From JBGTFE01 sp049799955 (GTDB taxonomy: Bacteria; Acidobacteriota; Blastocatellia; Pyrinomonadales; Pyrinomonadaceae), in assembly GCA_049799955.1 (NCBI GenBank), contig JBARIW010000066.1, positions 34,549 through 98,548 of the forward strand: DNA of 64,000 nucleotides, in the 5' to 3' direction. Below the pieces are notes generated by a model, which did not search any database, was not told the DNA's origin, and saw nothing but the letters and a program-made list of their open reading frames with translations. The translations under genes and the position numbers were made by a program. Below are positions 50,393-57,799 of this stretch, in pieces (the stretch's first letter is position 1; each line of letters begins with the position of its first letter).

Positions 50393-50833
50393 ATGCTTGA
50401 AGTTAAAACGAGTAAGGTGCAGTTTGTTTTAATCATTCTGCTCGGACTTTTTTTTGTTCCGATGGGGTTAGGGCTTTTTGTCAGCGGGATTTCGAAGGGA
50501 TTTAGCGTCGTGCCTTTGGGTATCGGGGCGATGTGTCTGGTTGTTTATCCGCCGGTGGTTTGGCTGGTGGTCAGGGCTTATCGGAAATCGGTCAGGCGTT
50601 TTGCGGCGGAAGGGCTGACGCGCAATGACGGGCGCGAGCTTGCTTGGGCGAATTTGAGCCGCGTGGTCGATAAAATCAGGATGGTGCGCGGCAGACCGAC
50701 TATCTGGCGAACCGAGATTCGGTTTAAGGACGGCGACGCGGCGTGGCTGATTCCGATGAAAGTCAGTAATTACGCGGAAGTCCGCGCTCTAGTCGATAAT
50801 CTGCCCTGCGAGCACGCGGAAGAGAGAGCGTGA
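50393..50833 (+). CDS. Small membrane protein with PH-like soluble domain
   Basis: The chosen start is ATG 50393 (MLEVKTSKVQ); a GTG at 50378 is also in frame. Two helices (FVLIILLGLFFVPMGLGLFVSG and VVPLGIGAMCLVVYPPVVWLVV) are followed by a basic and then mixed soluble part with FKDGDAAWLIPMKVSNYAEVRALVDNLPCE, a pattern like bacterial PH domains. Function unknown. An 8-codon frame (ATG at 50374) ends over the start and may influence initiation. Confidence 0.62.
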   Translation: MLEVKTSKVQFVLIILLGLFFVPMGLGLFVSGISKGFSVVPLGIGAMCLVVYPPVVWLVVRAYRKSVRRFAAEGLTRNDGRELAWANLSRVVDKIRMVRGRPTIWRTEIRFKDGDAAWLIPMKVSNYAEVRALVDNLPCEHAEERA

Positions 50834-50909
50834 AAAAGTGAACAGTGAATAGTGAACAGTGAAGAAAGATTCTTAAACTATTCACTGTTCACTGTTCACT
50901 GTTCACTTG
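50829..50909. repeat. Intergenic palindrome, 'GTGAACAGTGAA' word family
   Basis: Tandem GTGAACAGTGAATAGTGAAC on the left and GTTCACTGTTCACTGTTCAC on the right. It supplies the last seven codons and the stop of the minus-strand gene that follows. Confidence 0.88.
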
Positions 50910-51287
50910 TTTTAGCGGGTGCGTGAACATTGTAACGGCGAATAAGATGGCGAATATCGAATAGATTAGCGCGGCAATCCAGACGGGCAGTGCGTTTTGA
51001 GCGGCGAAGGCGTATTTCAGAAGGGCGAGCGCGCCGACGAGGAAATGGGCGAGATTTCCGGTGGCGAGCGGGCGCGAATAGATGCCGCCGATAAGGACGC
51101 CCCGCGCCATGTAGTTCGTCATTGCGAAACCGAGATAGAGCGCGCCGATAAGCTGTAAGAATAGAGGGAAAATGCCGGACGCGTCAGCGCCTGAGTATCT
51201 GAGAATTTCGTGCGGCGCAAACTCAAGCGCGATGCCGCAGACAGCCATCAGCGCGGCGCTCGAAATCATTAAAAGCTTTGTGTTCAT
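50889..51287 (-). CDS. Small four-helix membrane protein
   Basis: At 132 residues with helices at about 5-22, 42-60, 75-93 and 99-120 by eye, ending VTMFTHPLKQVNSEQ. The last residues (VNSEQ) are encoded by the palindromic repeat. The profile resembles DUF4345-like proteins but that is uncertain. No function is assigned. Confidence 0.6.
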   Translation of the reverse strand: MNTKLLMISSAALMAVCGIALEFAPHEILRYSGADASGIFPLFLQLIGALYLGFAMTNYMARGVLIGGIYSRPLATGNLAHFLVGALALLKYAFAAQNALPVWIAALIYSIFAILFAVTMFTHPLKQVNSEQ

Positions 51288-51432
51288 ATCAAAGACTTAC
51301 GCCCGGCGAAAAACAATTGTTCCGGCAATCGGGCGGCGTTCCGCTTCTTATTTCATACGACCAAAGCTTGAAAACTCGCGCCTGTCGTCTCTGAACTGAA
51401 ACCTGCCAAAATTGTTCTGATGCCTGCCGGAA

Positions 51433-52335
51433 TTACTTTGCGGCAACGGTTGACGGTTCGATTGGCTTTTGCGCGGGCAGTAATTGATAGATTGCTTCGA
51501 ACATCTGGCGCTGTCTGTATGCGCCGTACATGCCGTCGGCTTCGAGACAGATGTATGGAATTGTATTTAACGCGGAATAAACCGACATCGAGCCGTCGTC
51601 AACGGTGCATTGTTTTGACGCTAATTTAGGCGCGCTCTTCTGGACGACGACGTTAAAGCCTTTTTCGGCGAAATGACCGATGTATTGGGGCGTGGAGAGA
51701 AATATAAAATTGTCCGCGTCCATTTCCGTGTTCGACAGGAAAACGCCGTCTGCCTGTTCTTCGAACGCGCCGTGCGTGAGCGCGAGCGTGCCGCTGCCGC
51801 GAACGAAGGCGACGGCGGTTAAATCGTTCGATTTGGCGTCTTCGGTTTTCGAATCGACATCCGTGTTGTTGTGAACGGCGACGACGAAGCGTTCGCCGTC
51901 TCTGAGACTTTTGCCGTCCGGCGCAAAAATGATTTTCAGAAGGCTTTCGGCAAAGGCTTTGACCGTTTCGTTTATCTCGACGGCTGTGTTGCACGTTCTG
52001 CCGTTGTCGGTAAAGATGCGGTTCGGGTCGATAGTGTAAGTTTTGCCTTTGAGCGTGAATTTCAAATAGCGCGCGGCATTGCCTTTGTCGTCGAAAGATT
52101 CGATTTCGACGATGCGCCCGCCGCCGCGCTCGACATATTCTTTCGCCAGCGCGCGCGCCGTCTGCTCGTTATGATGCGGGGCGAAAAATGTGATGTTTGC
52201 GCCCGCATTTTCGTAAACGTTGACGTTGACCGTCGATTCGCCGAGCGTTAAATTGATGGTGCTTTTCTGCGTCGCGCCGTTTGCCACGAGAACGGATGCG
52301 AGTAAAATTGTGATTAAAATGAGCGTTCCTTTCAT
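51433..52335 (-). CDS. Exported hypothetical protein
   Basis: A signal peptide (LITILLASVLVA) ends about NGAT. The mature region (about 280 residues) includes ITFFAPHHNEQTARALAKEYVERGGGRIVEIES, which contains an HH--E arrangement that could bind a metal, and CLEADGMYGAYRQRQMFEAIYQLL near the end. No family is recognised with confidence; a zinc hydrolase-like fold is one possibility. A 5'-terminal ATG at 52335 has no strong ribosome site. Confidence 0.6.
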   Translation of the reverse strand: MKGTLILITILLASVLVANGATQKSTINLTLGESTVNVNVYENAGANITFFAPHHNEQTARALAKEYVERGGGRIVEIESFDDKGNAARYLKFTLKGKTYTIDPNRIFTDNGRTCNTAVEINETVKAFAESLLKIIFAPDGKSLRDGERFVVAVHNNTDVDSKTEDAKSNDLTAVAFVRGSGTLALTHGAFEEQADGVFLSNTEMDADNFIFLSTPQYIGHFAEKGFNVVVQKSAPKLASKQCTVDDGSMSVYSALNTIPYICLEADGMYGAYRQRQMFEAIYQLLPAQKPIEPSTVAAK

Positions 52336-52452
52336 TGTCTTCCCTCTGTTCGATAACTATGACCGATATTTAACGCGCATTTTTGCCGTGAATCGGTTCA
52401 AAGAGAAACTTTTTATGCGTTTACCGCGTAATTTTTACGATTAATTTATGAA

Positions 52453-52570
52453 AAAGAGGTTAACCGCAGAAACGAGGAGACGCAGAGATTTTTAGAGCAG
52501 GTCTTAAATATTTTCTTTTCATTTTATTTTGCTTTTCTCTGCGTCTTTGCGTCTCTGCGGTTAATTTCCC
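52453..52570. repeat. Intergenic repeat, 'CCGCAGAAACGAGGAGACGCAGAG' type
   Basis: The left arm GGTTAACCGCAG-AAACG-AGGAGACGCAGAG and right arm CTCTGCGTCTTTGCGTCTCTGCGGTTAA are near complements around a T-rich centre. It belongs to the CACAGAG-type group by its words. Confidence 0.75.
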
Positions 52571-52581
52571 TAAGGAGAACA

Positions 52582-53016
52582 ATGAACAAATCAATAATTT
52601 TATTTGTAATCGTATTCGCTTTGGCTGCGTCAACGGCTTTTGCCCAAACGATGAGCAAGGACGAAAAAGCAATTCGCGCGGCGCTGGAAAAAACCGCCGA
52701 AGGCTGGAACAAAGGCGATTTGCCGCAATATCTTTCGGCTTATGTGCCGGAAGCGACCGAGATGCTTTCGAACGGTCCGGCGGGCGGCGTCGAGGCGATT
52801 GAAAAAACGATGAAAGAAGGCTTCTGGAAAAGCGGAAAGCCTCTGCAAACTCTTCGTTACGAAAATCTTCTCGTCCGTATGCTCGGCAAACAAGGCGCGG
52901 TTGTTACCGGAAAATACGTTCTTTCCGGCGCGGGCAAACCCGACCGAACCGGCTGGTTCACCACCGCCTGGCTGAAAACCAAAGGCGGCTGGAAAATGAT
53001 TCACGACCATTCTTAA
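52582..53016 (+). CDS. Secreted NTF2-like (DUF4440) protein
   Basis: A signal peptide (IILFVIVFALAASTAFAQ) followed by the pattern KDEKAIRAALEKTAEGWNKGDLPQYLSAYVPEATEM, a GKQGAVVTGKYVL strand and the ending WLKTKGGWKMIHDHS, the DUF4440 signature. It is the third secreted NTF2-like protein in the window. The function is unknown. AAGGAG precedes the ATG. Confidence 0.85.
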   Translation: MNKSIILFVIVFALAASTAFAQTMSKDEKAIRAALEKTAEGWNKGDLPQYLSAYVPEATEMLSNGPAGGVEAIEKTMKEGFWKSGKPLQTLRYENLLVRMLGKQGAVVTGKYVLSGAGKPDRTGWFTTAWLKTKGGWKMIHDHS

Positions 53017-53025
53017 AGAGATTTT

Positions 53026-53098
53026 CACCACAGAGACACAGAGAACACAGAGTTTTTATATTATTTTTCTCTGTGTTTTCTGTGTCTCTGTGGTGAAT
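53026..53098. repeat. Palindrome, 'TTCACCACAGAGACACAGAG' family
   Basis: The left arm TTCACCACAGAGACACAGAG is the reverse complement of CTCTGTGTCTCTGTGGTGAA on the right (inner AACACAGAG also pairs). This is the most complete example of the CACAGAG family in the window. Confidence 0.92.
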
Positions 53099-53171
53099 CC
53101 TCTTTCTATTTTCAATTTTCATTTTTGTCGTTTATGATTAAAACCTAAGTAATGAACAAGGGAGAACATTT

Positions 53172-53777
53172 ATGGCAAAGGTAGCAATCATTTTCTATAG
53201 TCAGACGGGAACGACTTACAATCTGGCGCGGGGAATCGAAGAAGGCGCAAAGGGCGCGGGCGCGGAAACGCGGCTTCTGAAAGTAAAGGAAATCGCGCCG
53301 GACGAAGCGATTGAAAAAAACGAGGCGTGGAAAAAGCATCGCGACGAGATTAAAGATATAAAAGAAGCGACAAACGACGATTTGGAATGGGCGGACGCGA
53401 TTATTTTCGGAACGCCGACGCGCTATGGTTTGCCTTCGGCGCAGATTAAAAACTTTATCGACCAGACCGGCGGGCTTTGGGCAAAAGGCGCGCTGGTCAA
53501 TAAAATCGGCTCGTCCTTTACCTCGACGGCAACCGCGCACGGCGGACAGGAACAGACGATTTTGACTTTGAACACGCCGTTTTATCACTGGGGAATGCTG
53601 ATTGTCTCGCCCGGTTATGTCGAAGCGTCGCAGTTCGAGTCGGGCAATCCCTACGGCGCGTCGTTTACGTCAAACAACGCGCAGCTTTCGCCGGACGAAA
53701 TCGCTCTGACGGCGGCGCGTCTTCAGGGAAAACGCGTTGCGGAAGTTGCCGCGCAGTTTTTGAAAGGCAAACAATAA
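53172..53777 (+). CDS. wrbA: NAD(P)H:quinone oxidoreductase, WrbA-type flavoprotein
   Basis: VAIIFYSQTGTTYNLARGIEEGA (FMN phosphate loop), AIIFGTPTRYGLPSAQIKNFIDQTGGLW, SSFTSTATAHGGQEQTIL and GMLIVSPGYV are WrbA motifs. It reduces quinones by two electrons, protecting against oxidative stress. Length (201) is normal. The ATG follows AAGGGAGAACA. No linked regulator. Confidence 0.94.
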   Translation: MAKVAIIFYSQTGTTYNLARGIEEGAKGAGAETRLLKVKEIAPDEAIEKNEAWKKHRDEIKDIKEATNDDLEWADAIIFGTPTRYGLPSAQIKNFIDQTGGLWAKGALVNKIGSSFTSTATAHGGQEQTILTLNTPFYHWGMLIVSPGYVEASQFESGNPYGASFTSNNAQLSPDEIALTAARLQGKRVAEVAAQFLKGKQ

Positions 53778-53872
53778 ATTTTCGGGCTGCGTGTGACAAA
53801 ATTCAGTTTTACGCATCTAATAAGTTTTTACTGAAAAAACAAGATTAAATTTTTAAGGAGTAACTAACAAAA

Positions 53873-54541
53873 GTGAAAAAGATTTCTTTTCTGCTCGGCT
53901 TGATTTTAGCGGGTTTGCTCGTCTTCGCAAACTTCCCGACCGGCGCGAGCAATACAACCCTTTCCGAAGAATTTTCGACCAGCATCGTCAAAGACGAAGG
54001 CGCTTCGGGCGTTTATAATTTTGATAAAGCGCACACCTTTATCGGCTTTCGCGTCAAACACATGGGACTAATCGAAGTTCCGGGCTATTTCCGCGATTTT
54101 ACGGGCGCGGTTACATACGACGCCAAAGACGTTTCAAAATCAACGGTCGAATTTTCGGCAAAAATCGCCAGCGTCGATACGGGCGTTGCCGGACGCAACG
54201 GGCATCTGCAAAAGCCCGAATTTTTCGATGCCGAGAAGTTTCCCGAAATGAAGTTCAAAAGCACGAAGATTGATAAAAAAGGCAAGCAATGGATGGTAAC
54301 GGGTGATTTGACCATCAGAGACGTTACAAAATCGATTACTTTCCCATTTGATGTCGTCGGATTTATCGCCGGCGAACGCGGAACCCGTATGGGAATCACC
54401 GCTGAAACAATGATTAATCGCCGCGATTACGGCGTGAATTACGACCAGAAACTGCCCAACGGAACGCCTTCGGTTTCGGACGAAATAAAAGTCACTTTGC
54501 AAATTGAAGCAAATATGGCGGCAGCGACAAAAACCGAATAA
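53873..54541 (+). CDS. YceI-family lipid-binding protein
   Basis: The start is GTG at 53873 (AAGGAG lies 12 bp upstream). A signal peptide (ISFLLGLILAGLLVFA) precedes the YceI core: VYNFDKAHTFIGFRVKHMGLIEVPGYFRDFTGAV, SVDTGVAGRNGHLQKPEFFDAEKFPEMKF, and the conserved NRRDYGVNYDQKLP near the end. YceI proteins bind isoprenoid or other amphiphiles in a lipocalin-like barrel in the periplasm. No cytochrome or transport partner is adjacent. Confidence 0.92.
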   Translation: MKKISFLLGLILAGLLVFANFPTGASNTTLSEEFSTSIVKDEGASGVYNFDKAHTFIGFRVKHMGLIEVPGYFRDFTGAVTYDAKDVSKSTVEFSAKIASVDTGVAGRNGHLQKPEFFDAEKFPEMKFKSTKIDKKGKQWMVTGDLTIRDVTKSITFPFDVVGFIAGERGTRMGITAETMINRRDYGVNYDQKLPNGTPSVSDEIKVTLQIEANMAAATKTE

Positions 54542-54550
54542 ATTTCAGAA

Positions 54551-54711
54551 AAATTACCACAGAAGCATAGAGAACACAGAGAAGAATTAACAAGGATGAA
54601 GGAGATAAAAGGGATAAAAGAATTATTTATATATCCCTGCTCATCCTCTTCATCCCTGTTAATTCATTCTTAAAATCTCTGTGCCTCTGTGTCTCTGTGG
54701 TGAAAATTAGC
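54551..54711. repeat. Long palindrome of the CACAGAG family with GGATAAAAGG words
   Basis: The outer arms (TTACCACAGAAGCATAGAGAACACAGAG and CTCTGTGCCTCTGTGTCTCTGTGGT) and the inner arms (AATTAACAAGGATGAAGG and CCTCTTCATCCCTGTTAATT) pair in a nested way. It overlaps the 3' end of ruvB and lies between convergent genes. The inner words also appear beside the integrase remnant at 9560-9600. Confidence 0.85.
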
Positions 54712-55762
54712 TTGCCATTGCCACGATATTTTCAATCTGCGGCGGTTCGAATCCGAAATGTTTGTAAGCGGCGGCGGTTGCCGTTCTGCCGCGCGGAGTT
54801 CGGTTCAAAAAGCCGATTTGAATTAAATACGGCTCAATCATTTCCTCAATCGATTCGCGGTCTTCGCTCGTCGAAGCGGCGATTGTGCCGACGCCGACCG
54901 GTCCGCCGTCAAATTTTTCGATAATCGTCAGAAGCAGTTTTCTATCCATTTCATCCAGCCCGAAACGGTCAACCTCCATTTCGTCCAGACCTTTTTGCGC
55001 GAGCGCGCCGGTGATTCTTCCGTCGGCTAAAACTTCGGCGTAATCGCGTATGCGGCGCAAAAGACGATTGGCAATACGCGGCGTTCCGCGAGCGCGTCGT
55101 GAAAGTTCTTCCGCGCCGGTCGCTTCGATTTCAACATTCAAAATCTCCGCCGAGCGGTGAATGATAATCTCCAAATCCTTGCGCGGGTAAAAATCCAGGT
55201 GATTGACGATTCCGAAACGTCCCCGAAGCGGCGCGGAAATCATTCCCGCGCGCGTCGTCGCGCCGACCAGCGTAAATTTCGGCAAATCAATCTTTATCGA
55301 ACGCGCCGCCGCGCCCTGCCCGATAATCAAATCGAGCTGAAAATCTTCCATCGCCGGATAGAGAATTTCCTCGACCTGCGGTTTCAGACGGTGAATCTCG
55401 TCGATAAAAAGCACGTCGCCTTCTTCCAGATTCGTCAAAATCGCCGCCAAATCACCGCCTTTTTCAATCGAAGGCGCGTGAACCGTTTTCAAACTCGTGC
55501 CGAGCTCGTTGGCGATAATAATTGCCAGACTCGTTTTGCCGAGTCCCGGAGGACCGAAAAGCAAAACGTGGTCGAGCGCCTCACTTCGGCGAAGCGCAGC
55601 CTTCAAAAAGATTTTTAAGTTGTTGACGATTTTCGTCTGCCCGATATATTCGTCCAGACATTTCGGACGCAAACTTTGCTCAGCCTGCACATCTTCTATC
55701 GTTGCCGCGCCGATGACCAAACTGTTTTGCCTGACCGGACTTTCTACTAAATCTATTGACAT
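54707..55762 (-). CDS. ruvB: Holliday junction branch-migration helicase subunit
   Basis: At 351 residues: RPKCLDEYIGQTKIVNNLKIF, the Walker A GPPGLGKTSL, Walker B LFIDEIHRL, TLVGATTRAGMISAPLRGRFG, and RGTPRIANRLLRRIRDYA near the end. It is the motor of RuvAB that moves Holliday junctions in repair and recombination. No ruvA or ruvC is adjacent. A palindromic operator overlaps the -35 box of the predicted promoter, so SOS-like control is possible. Confidence 0.97.
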   Translation of the reverse strand: MSIDLVESPVRQNSLVIGAATIEDVQAEQSLRPKCLDEYIGQTKIVNNLKIFLKAALRRSEALDHVLLFGPPGLGKTSLAIIIANELGTSLKTVHAPSIEKGGDLAAILTNLEEGDVLFIDEIHRLKPQVEEILYPAMEDFQLDLIIGQGAAARSIKIDLPKFTLVGATTRAGMISAPLRGRFGIVNHLDFYPRKDLEIIIHRSAEILNVEIEATGAEELSRRARGTPRIANRLLRRIRDYAEVLADGRITGALAQKGLDEMEVDRFGLDEMDRKLLLTIIEKFDGGPVGVGTIAASTSEDRESIEEMIEPYLIQIGFLNRTPRGRTATAAAYKHFGFEPPQIENIVAMAS

Positions 55763-55797
55763 TTGTTACCTCTTTTTTCGATTTTTCTATGTCTACT

Positions 55798-55826
55798 ATT
55801 TTACCGTTTTTGCAAGCTTGTTTCAA
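55798..55826 (-). promoter_or_regulatory. Predicted promoter of ruvB
   Basis: Reading the minus strand, TTGAAA (55821-55826) and TAAAAT (55798-55803) are separated by 17 bp. It is about 35 bp upstream of the ruvB start. Confidence 0.65.
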
Positions 55827-55835
55827 GTATGAAAC
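55820..55835. promoter_or_regulatory. 16-bp palindrome GTTTCA-N4-TGAAAC over the ruvB -35 box
   Basis: GTTTCAAGTATGAAAC has perfect 6-bp arms with a 4-base centre. It covers the -35 hexamer of the ruvB promoter. The same palindrome with a different centre (TCTG) occurs at 56476-56491. Confidence 0.7.
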
Positions 55836-55909
55836 AGAAAGTTAAAAGAAAAGAGTTCGCACTTTTTGTAAAGCCTTTGCGCGAACTCTTTTCACAGAAG
55901 AAAAAGCTA

Positions 55910-56443
55910 TTATGCGGCGAGCTTTATTTCCGCTTTTTCTTTTTCTTCACGCTTCGCTTCCATTGATTTAACGTTGTCAACGAGCGGGTTGCTGAGCTTT
56001 TCGACCAGCCATCGGCGATAGATTTCGGCTTCTTCCAATTTGCCCGTCCAGCGCGCGCGGTCTAACATCATCAAGCCCATTTCGAGCGTGTGATGCTGTC
56101 CGGCGCGGTCTTGCCGCTGGTCAAAGAAGCGATACGACTGTTCGAGATTGACGACGCTCGCCCGCGCCGTTTCGACATCCTTAAATCCGAGCTTTCCGCG
56201 AAAATGCTTCGAGTAGATATTCATCGGATAATTCGTCGAAGTATAAAGGTCGAAATAATTGTCAATCAAGCCTTCCTTCTGCAAAACCGAACCGACATAG
56301 CTCGGCTTTGCGCCCGAGATTGCCGAGATTGTTTCAATCTCGGTCGTACCCGAATTAAACAGCGACAAAATCATTTCTTTTTTCGTCTGAATCGTTTCCG
56401 GTTCTTCAATTTCAAATAAATTTTGTGTCATATTAATAGTCAT
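55910..56443 (-). CDS. Small helical hypothetical protein, possible HTH
   Basis: At 177 residues, it begins MTINMTQNLFEIEEPETIQTKKEMILSLF; residues about 30-55 (TTEIETISAISGAKPSYVGSVLQKEGLI) have a pattern like a helix-turn-helix, with A-x-S at the turn. The C-terminal part is charged helices. It has no signal or membrane helix. It could be a regulator; I do not recognise its family. Its predicted promoter is followed by the same palindrome that covers the ruvB promoter, so autoregulation or shared control is plausible. Confidence 0.6.
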   Translation of the reverse strand: MTINMTQNLFEIEEPETIQTKKEMILSLFNSGTTEIETISAISGAKPSYVGSVLQKEGLIDNYFDLYTSTNYPMNIYSKHFRGKLGFKDVETARASVVNLEQSYRFFDQRQDRAGQHHTLEMGLMMLDRARWTGKLEEAEIYRRWLVEKLSNPLVDNVKSMEAKREEKEKAEIKLAA

Positions 56444-56475
56444 TTCTGCTATCCCTCCAATACGTTAATTTAGAT

Positions 56476-56491
56476 GTTTCATCTGTGAAAC
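56476..56491. promoter_or_regulatory. 16-bp palindrome GTTTCA-N4-TGAAAC downstream of a promoter
   Basis: GTTTCATCTGTGAAAC lies about 11 bp downstream of the predicted -10 box of the minus-strand gene that starts at 56443. It is the second copy of the palindrome found at 55820-55835. Confidence 0.65.
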
Positions 56492-56501
56492 ACGTTGCCT
56501 G

Positions 56502-56531
56502 TTTATACGAGTTTTTACAGGTTTTGTTCAA
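56502..56531 (-). promoter_or_regulatory. Predicted promoter of the small helical protein gene
   Basis: On the minus strand, TTGAAC (56526-56531) and TATAAA (56502-56507) are separated by 18 bp. Confidence 0.55.
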
Positions 56532-56639
56532 TAAATATTTCTTTTAGAATCAACGACTTACGGGCGCAGGAAAACTTTTTTTGAGATAATGGAAATTTAA
56601 TAGGTTATACTCGAAATAGAACAGCCAAGGGAAGAAAAT

Positions 56640-57698
56640 ATGACAAAAAACAAACCTCTTTTTGACACGAAAATTGCGAAAGAAACAATCGAAAAAGGCA
56701 GGCGCGCGAAATGGTGGCGGAGAAAAGGCTCAAAATCGAAAAACTTTCAATATTTCGACCACGAAGGAAGAAAAATAATTGATGAAGCTCATCTGGAAAG
56801 AATAAAATCTCTCGTGATTCCGCCCGCGTGGAAAAATGTGCGGATTTCGCCTGTCGCCGGCAGTAAGCTGCAAGCCGTCGGGATGGATACGAACGGGCGC
56901 GTTCAGTATCTTTACAGCCCGAAATTCCGGGCGAGTCAGGAACGCAAAAAATTTCAGAAAATCGAGAAATTCGGCGAGTATCTGCCGAAATTAAGAAAAA
57001 TCACGAACGAGCATCTTTCGCTGGAAGGCTTTCCGCGAGAGAAGGTTTTAGCCGTGATGATGCGGCTTATCAACTCGCTTTACATACGGCTCGGCTCGCC
57101 CGAAAGCGTCCGGCATTACAAGACTTACGGCATTACGACTTTGCAGAACCGGCATCTCGAAGTCGGGCGCGGCGGCAAGCTCGTTTTTAGTTTTGTCGGC
57201 AAACATCACATCGAACATCGAAAAATTCTGGTCGATAAAGAGCTTGCCGCCGTGATGCAGGATTTGAAGTCAATCGGCGGCGCGCGAAAGCTTTTTAATT
57301 TTCTGGATGAGAGCGGCAAACCGTGTCCGGTCAAAGCGCGGGACATAAACGATTATCTGAAGCAGATGACCGCGCCGGAATTTTCCGCGAAAGATTTTCG
57401 CACGTGGGGCGGAACGCTTATGGCGGCATTGGAATTAGCCGAAATCGGCGCGGCGGAAGATGAAAAGACTCTAAAGAAAAACATCGTCCGGGCAGTCAAA
57501 AAAGTTGCCGAACAGCTCGGCAATACGCCGACCGTCTGCCGCGCTTCTTACATTCACCCGACGGTTTTGAAAACTTACGAGAAGGGAATTACTTTAGACG
57601 AATTCAGACCGAAAAAGAAACGTGAAATCCACCGCATCGAAGCCGAATACGATCCGGAAGAAATGGCTTTGATGAAGCTTTTCAAAGCGCAAATTTAA
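56640..57698 (+). CDS. DNA topoisomerase IB
   Basis: At 352 residues: RIKSLVIPPAWKNVRISPVAGSKLQAVGMDTNGRVQYLYSPKFR, MMRLINSLYIRLGSPESVRHYKTYGITTLQNRHL, DINDYLKQMTAPEFSAKDFRTWGGTLMAAL and CRASYIHP, containing the catalytic Tyr near the C-terminus. This is the short poxvirus/bacterial type IB enzyme, which relaxes supercoils by a tyrosine-linked nick. Arg, Lys and His of the active site are present by pattern. The role in bacteria is not settled. Confidence 0.95.
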   Translation: MTKNKPLFDTKIAKETIEKGRRAKWWRRKGSKSKNFQYFDHEGRKIIDEAHLERIKSLVIPPAWKNVRISPVAGSKLQAVGMDTNGRVQYLYSPKFRASQERKKFQKIEKFGEYLPKLRKITNEHLSLEGFPREKVLAVMMRLINSLYIRLGSPESVRHYKTYGITTLQNRHLEVGRGGKLVFSFVGKHHIEHRKILVDKELAAVMQDLKSIGGARKLFNFLDESGKPCPVKARDINDYLKQMTAPEFSAKDFRTWGGTLMAALELAEIGAAEDEKTLKKNIVRAVKKVAEQLGNTPTVCRASYIHPTVLKTYEKGITLDEFRPKKKREIHRIEAEYDPEEMALMKLFKAQI

Positions 57699-57701
57699 AA
57701 G

Positions 57702-57785
57702 AAGAATTAGCCACGAACAGACACGAAAGAACACGAAATAAATTTGCTTATTTTCGTGTCTTTTTCGTGTCTGTTCGTGGCTAAT
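57702..57785. repeat. Palindrome, 'TTAGCCACGAACAGACACGAAA' family, copy 4
   Basis: AATTAGCCACGAACAGACACGAAA is the reverse complement of TTTCGTGTCTGTTCGTGGCTAATT, with an inner AACACGAAA/TTTTCGTGT pair. It is the fourth copy of the family and lies between convergent genes. Confidence 0.92.
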
Positions 57786-57799
57786 TTCTCCCGCAGATT

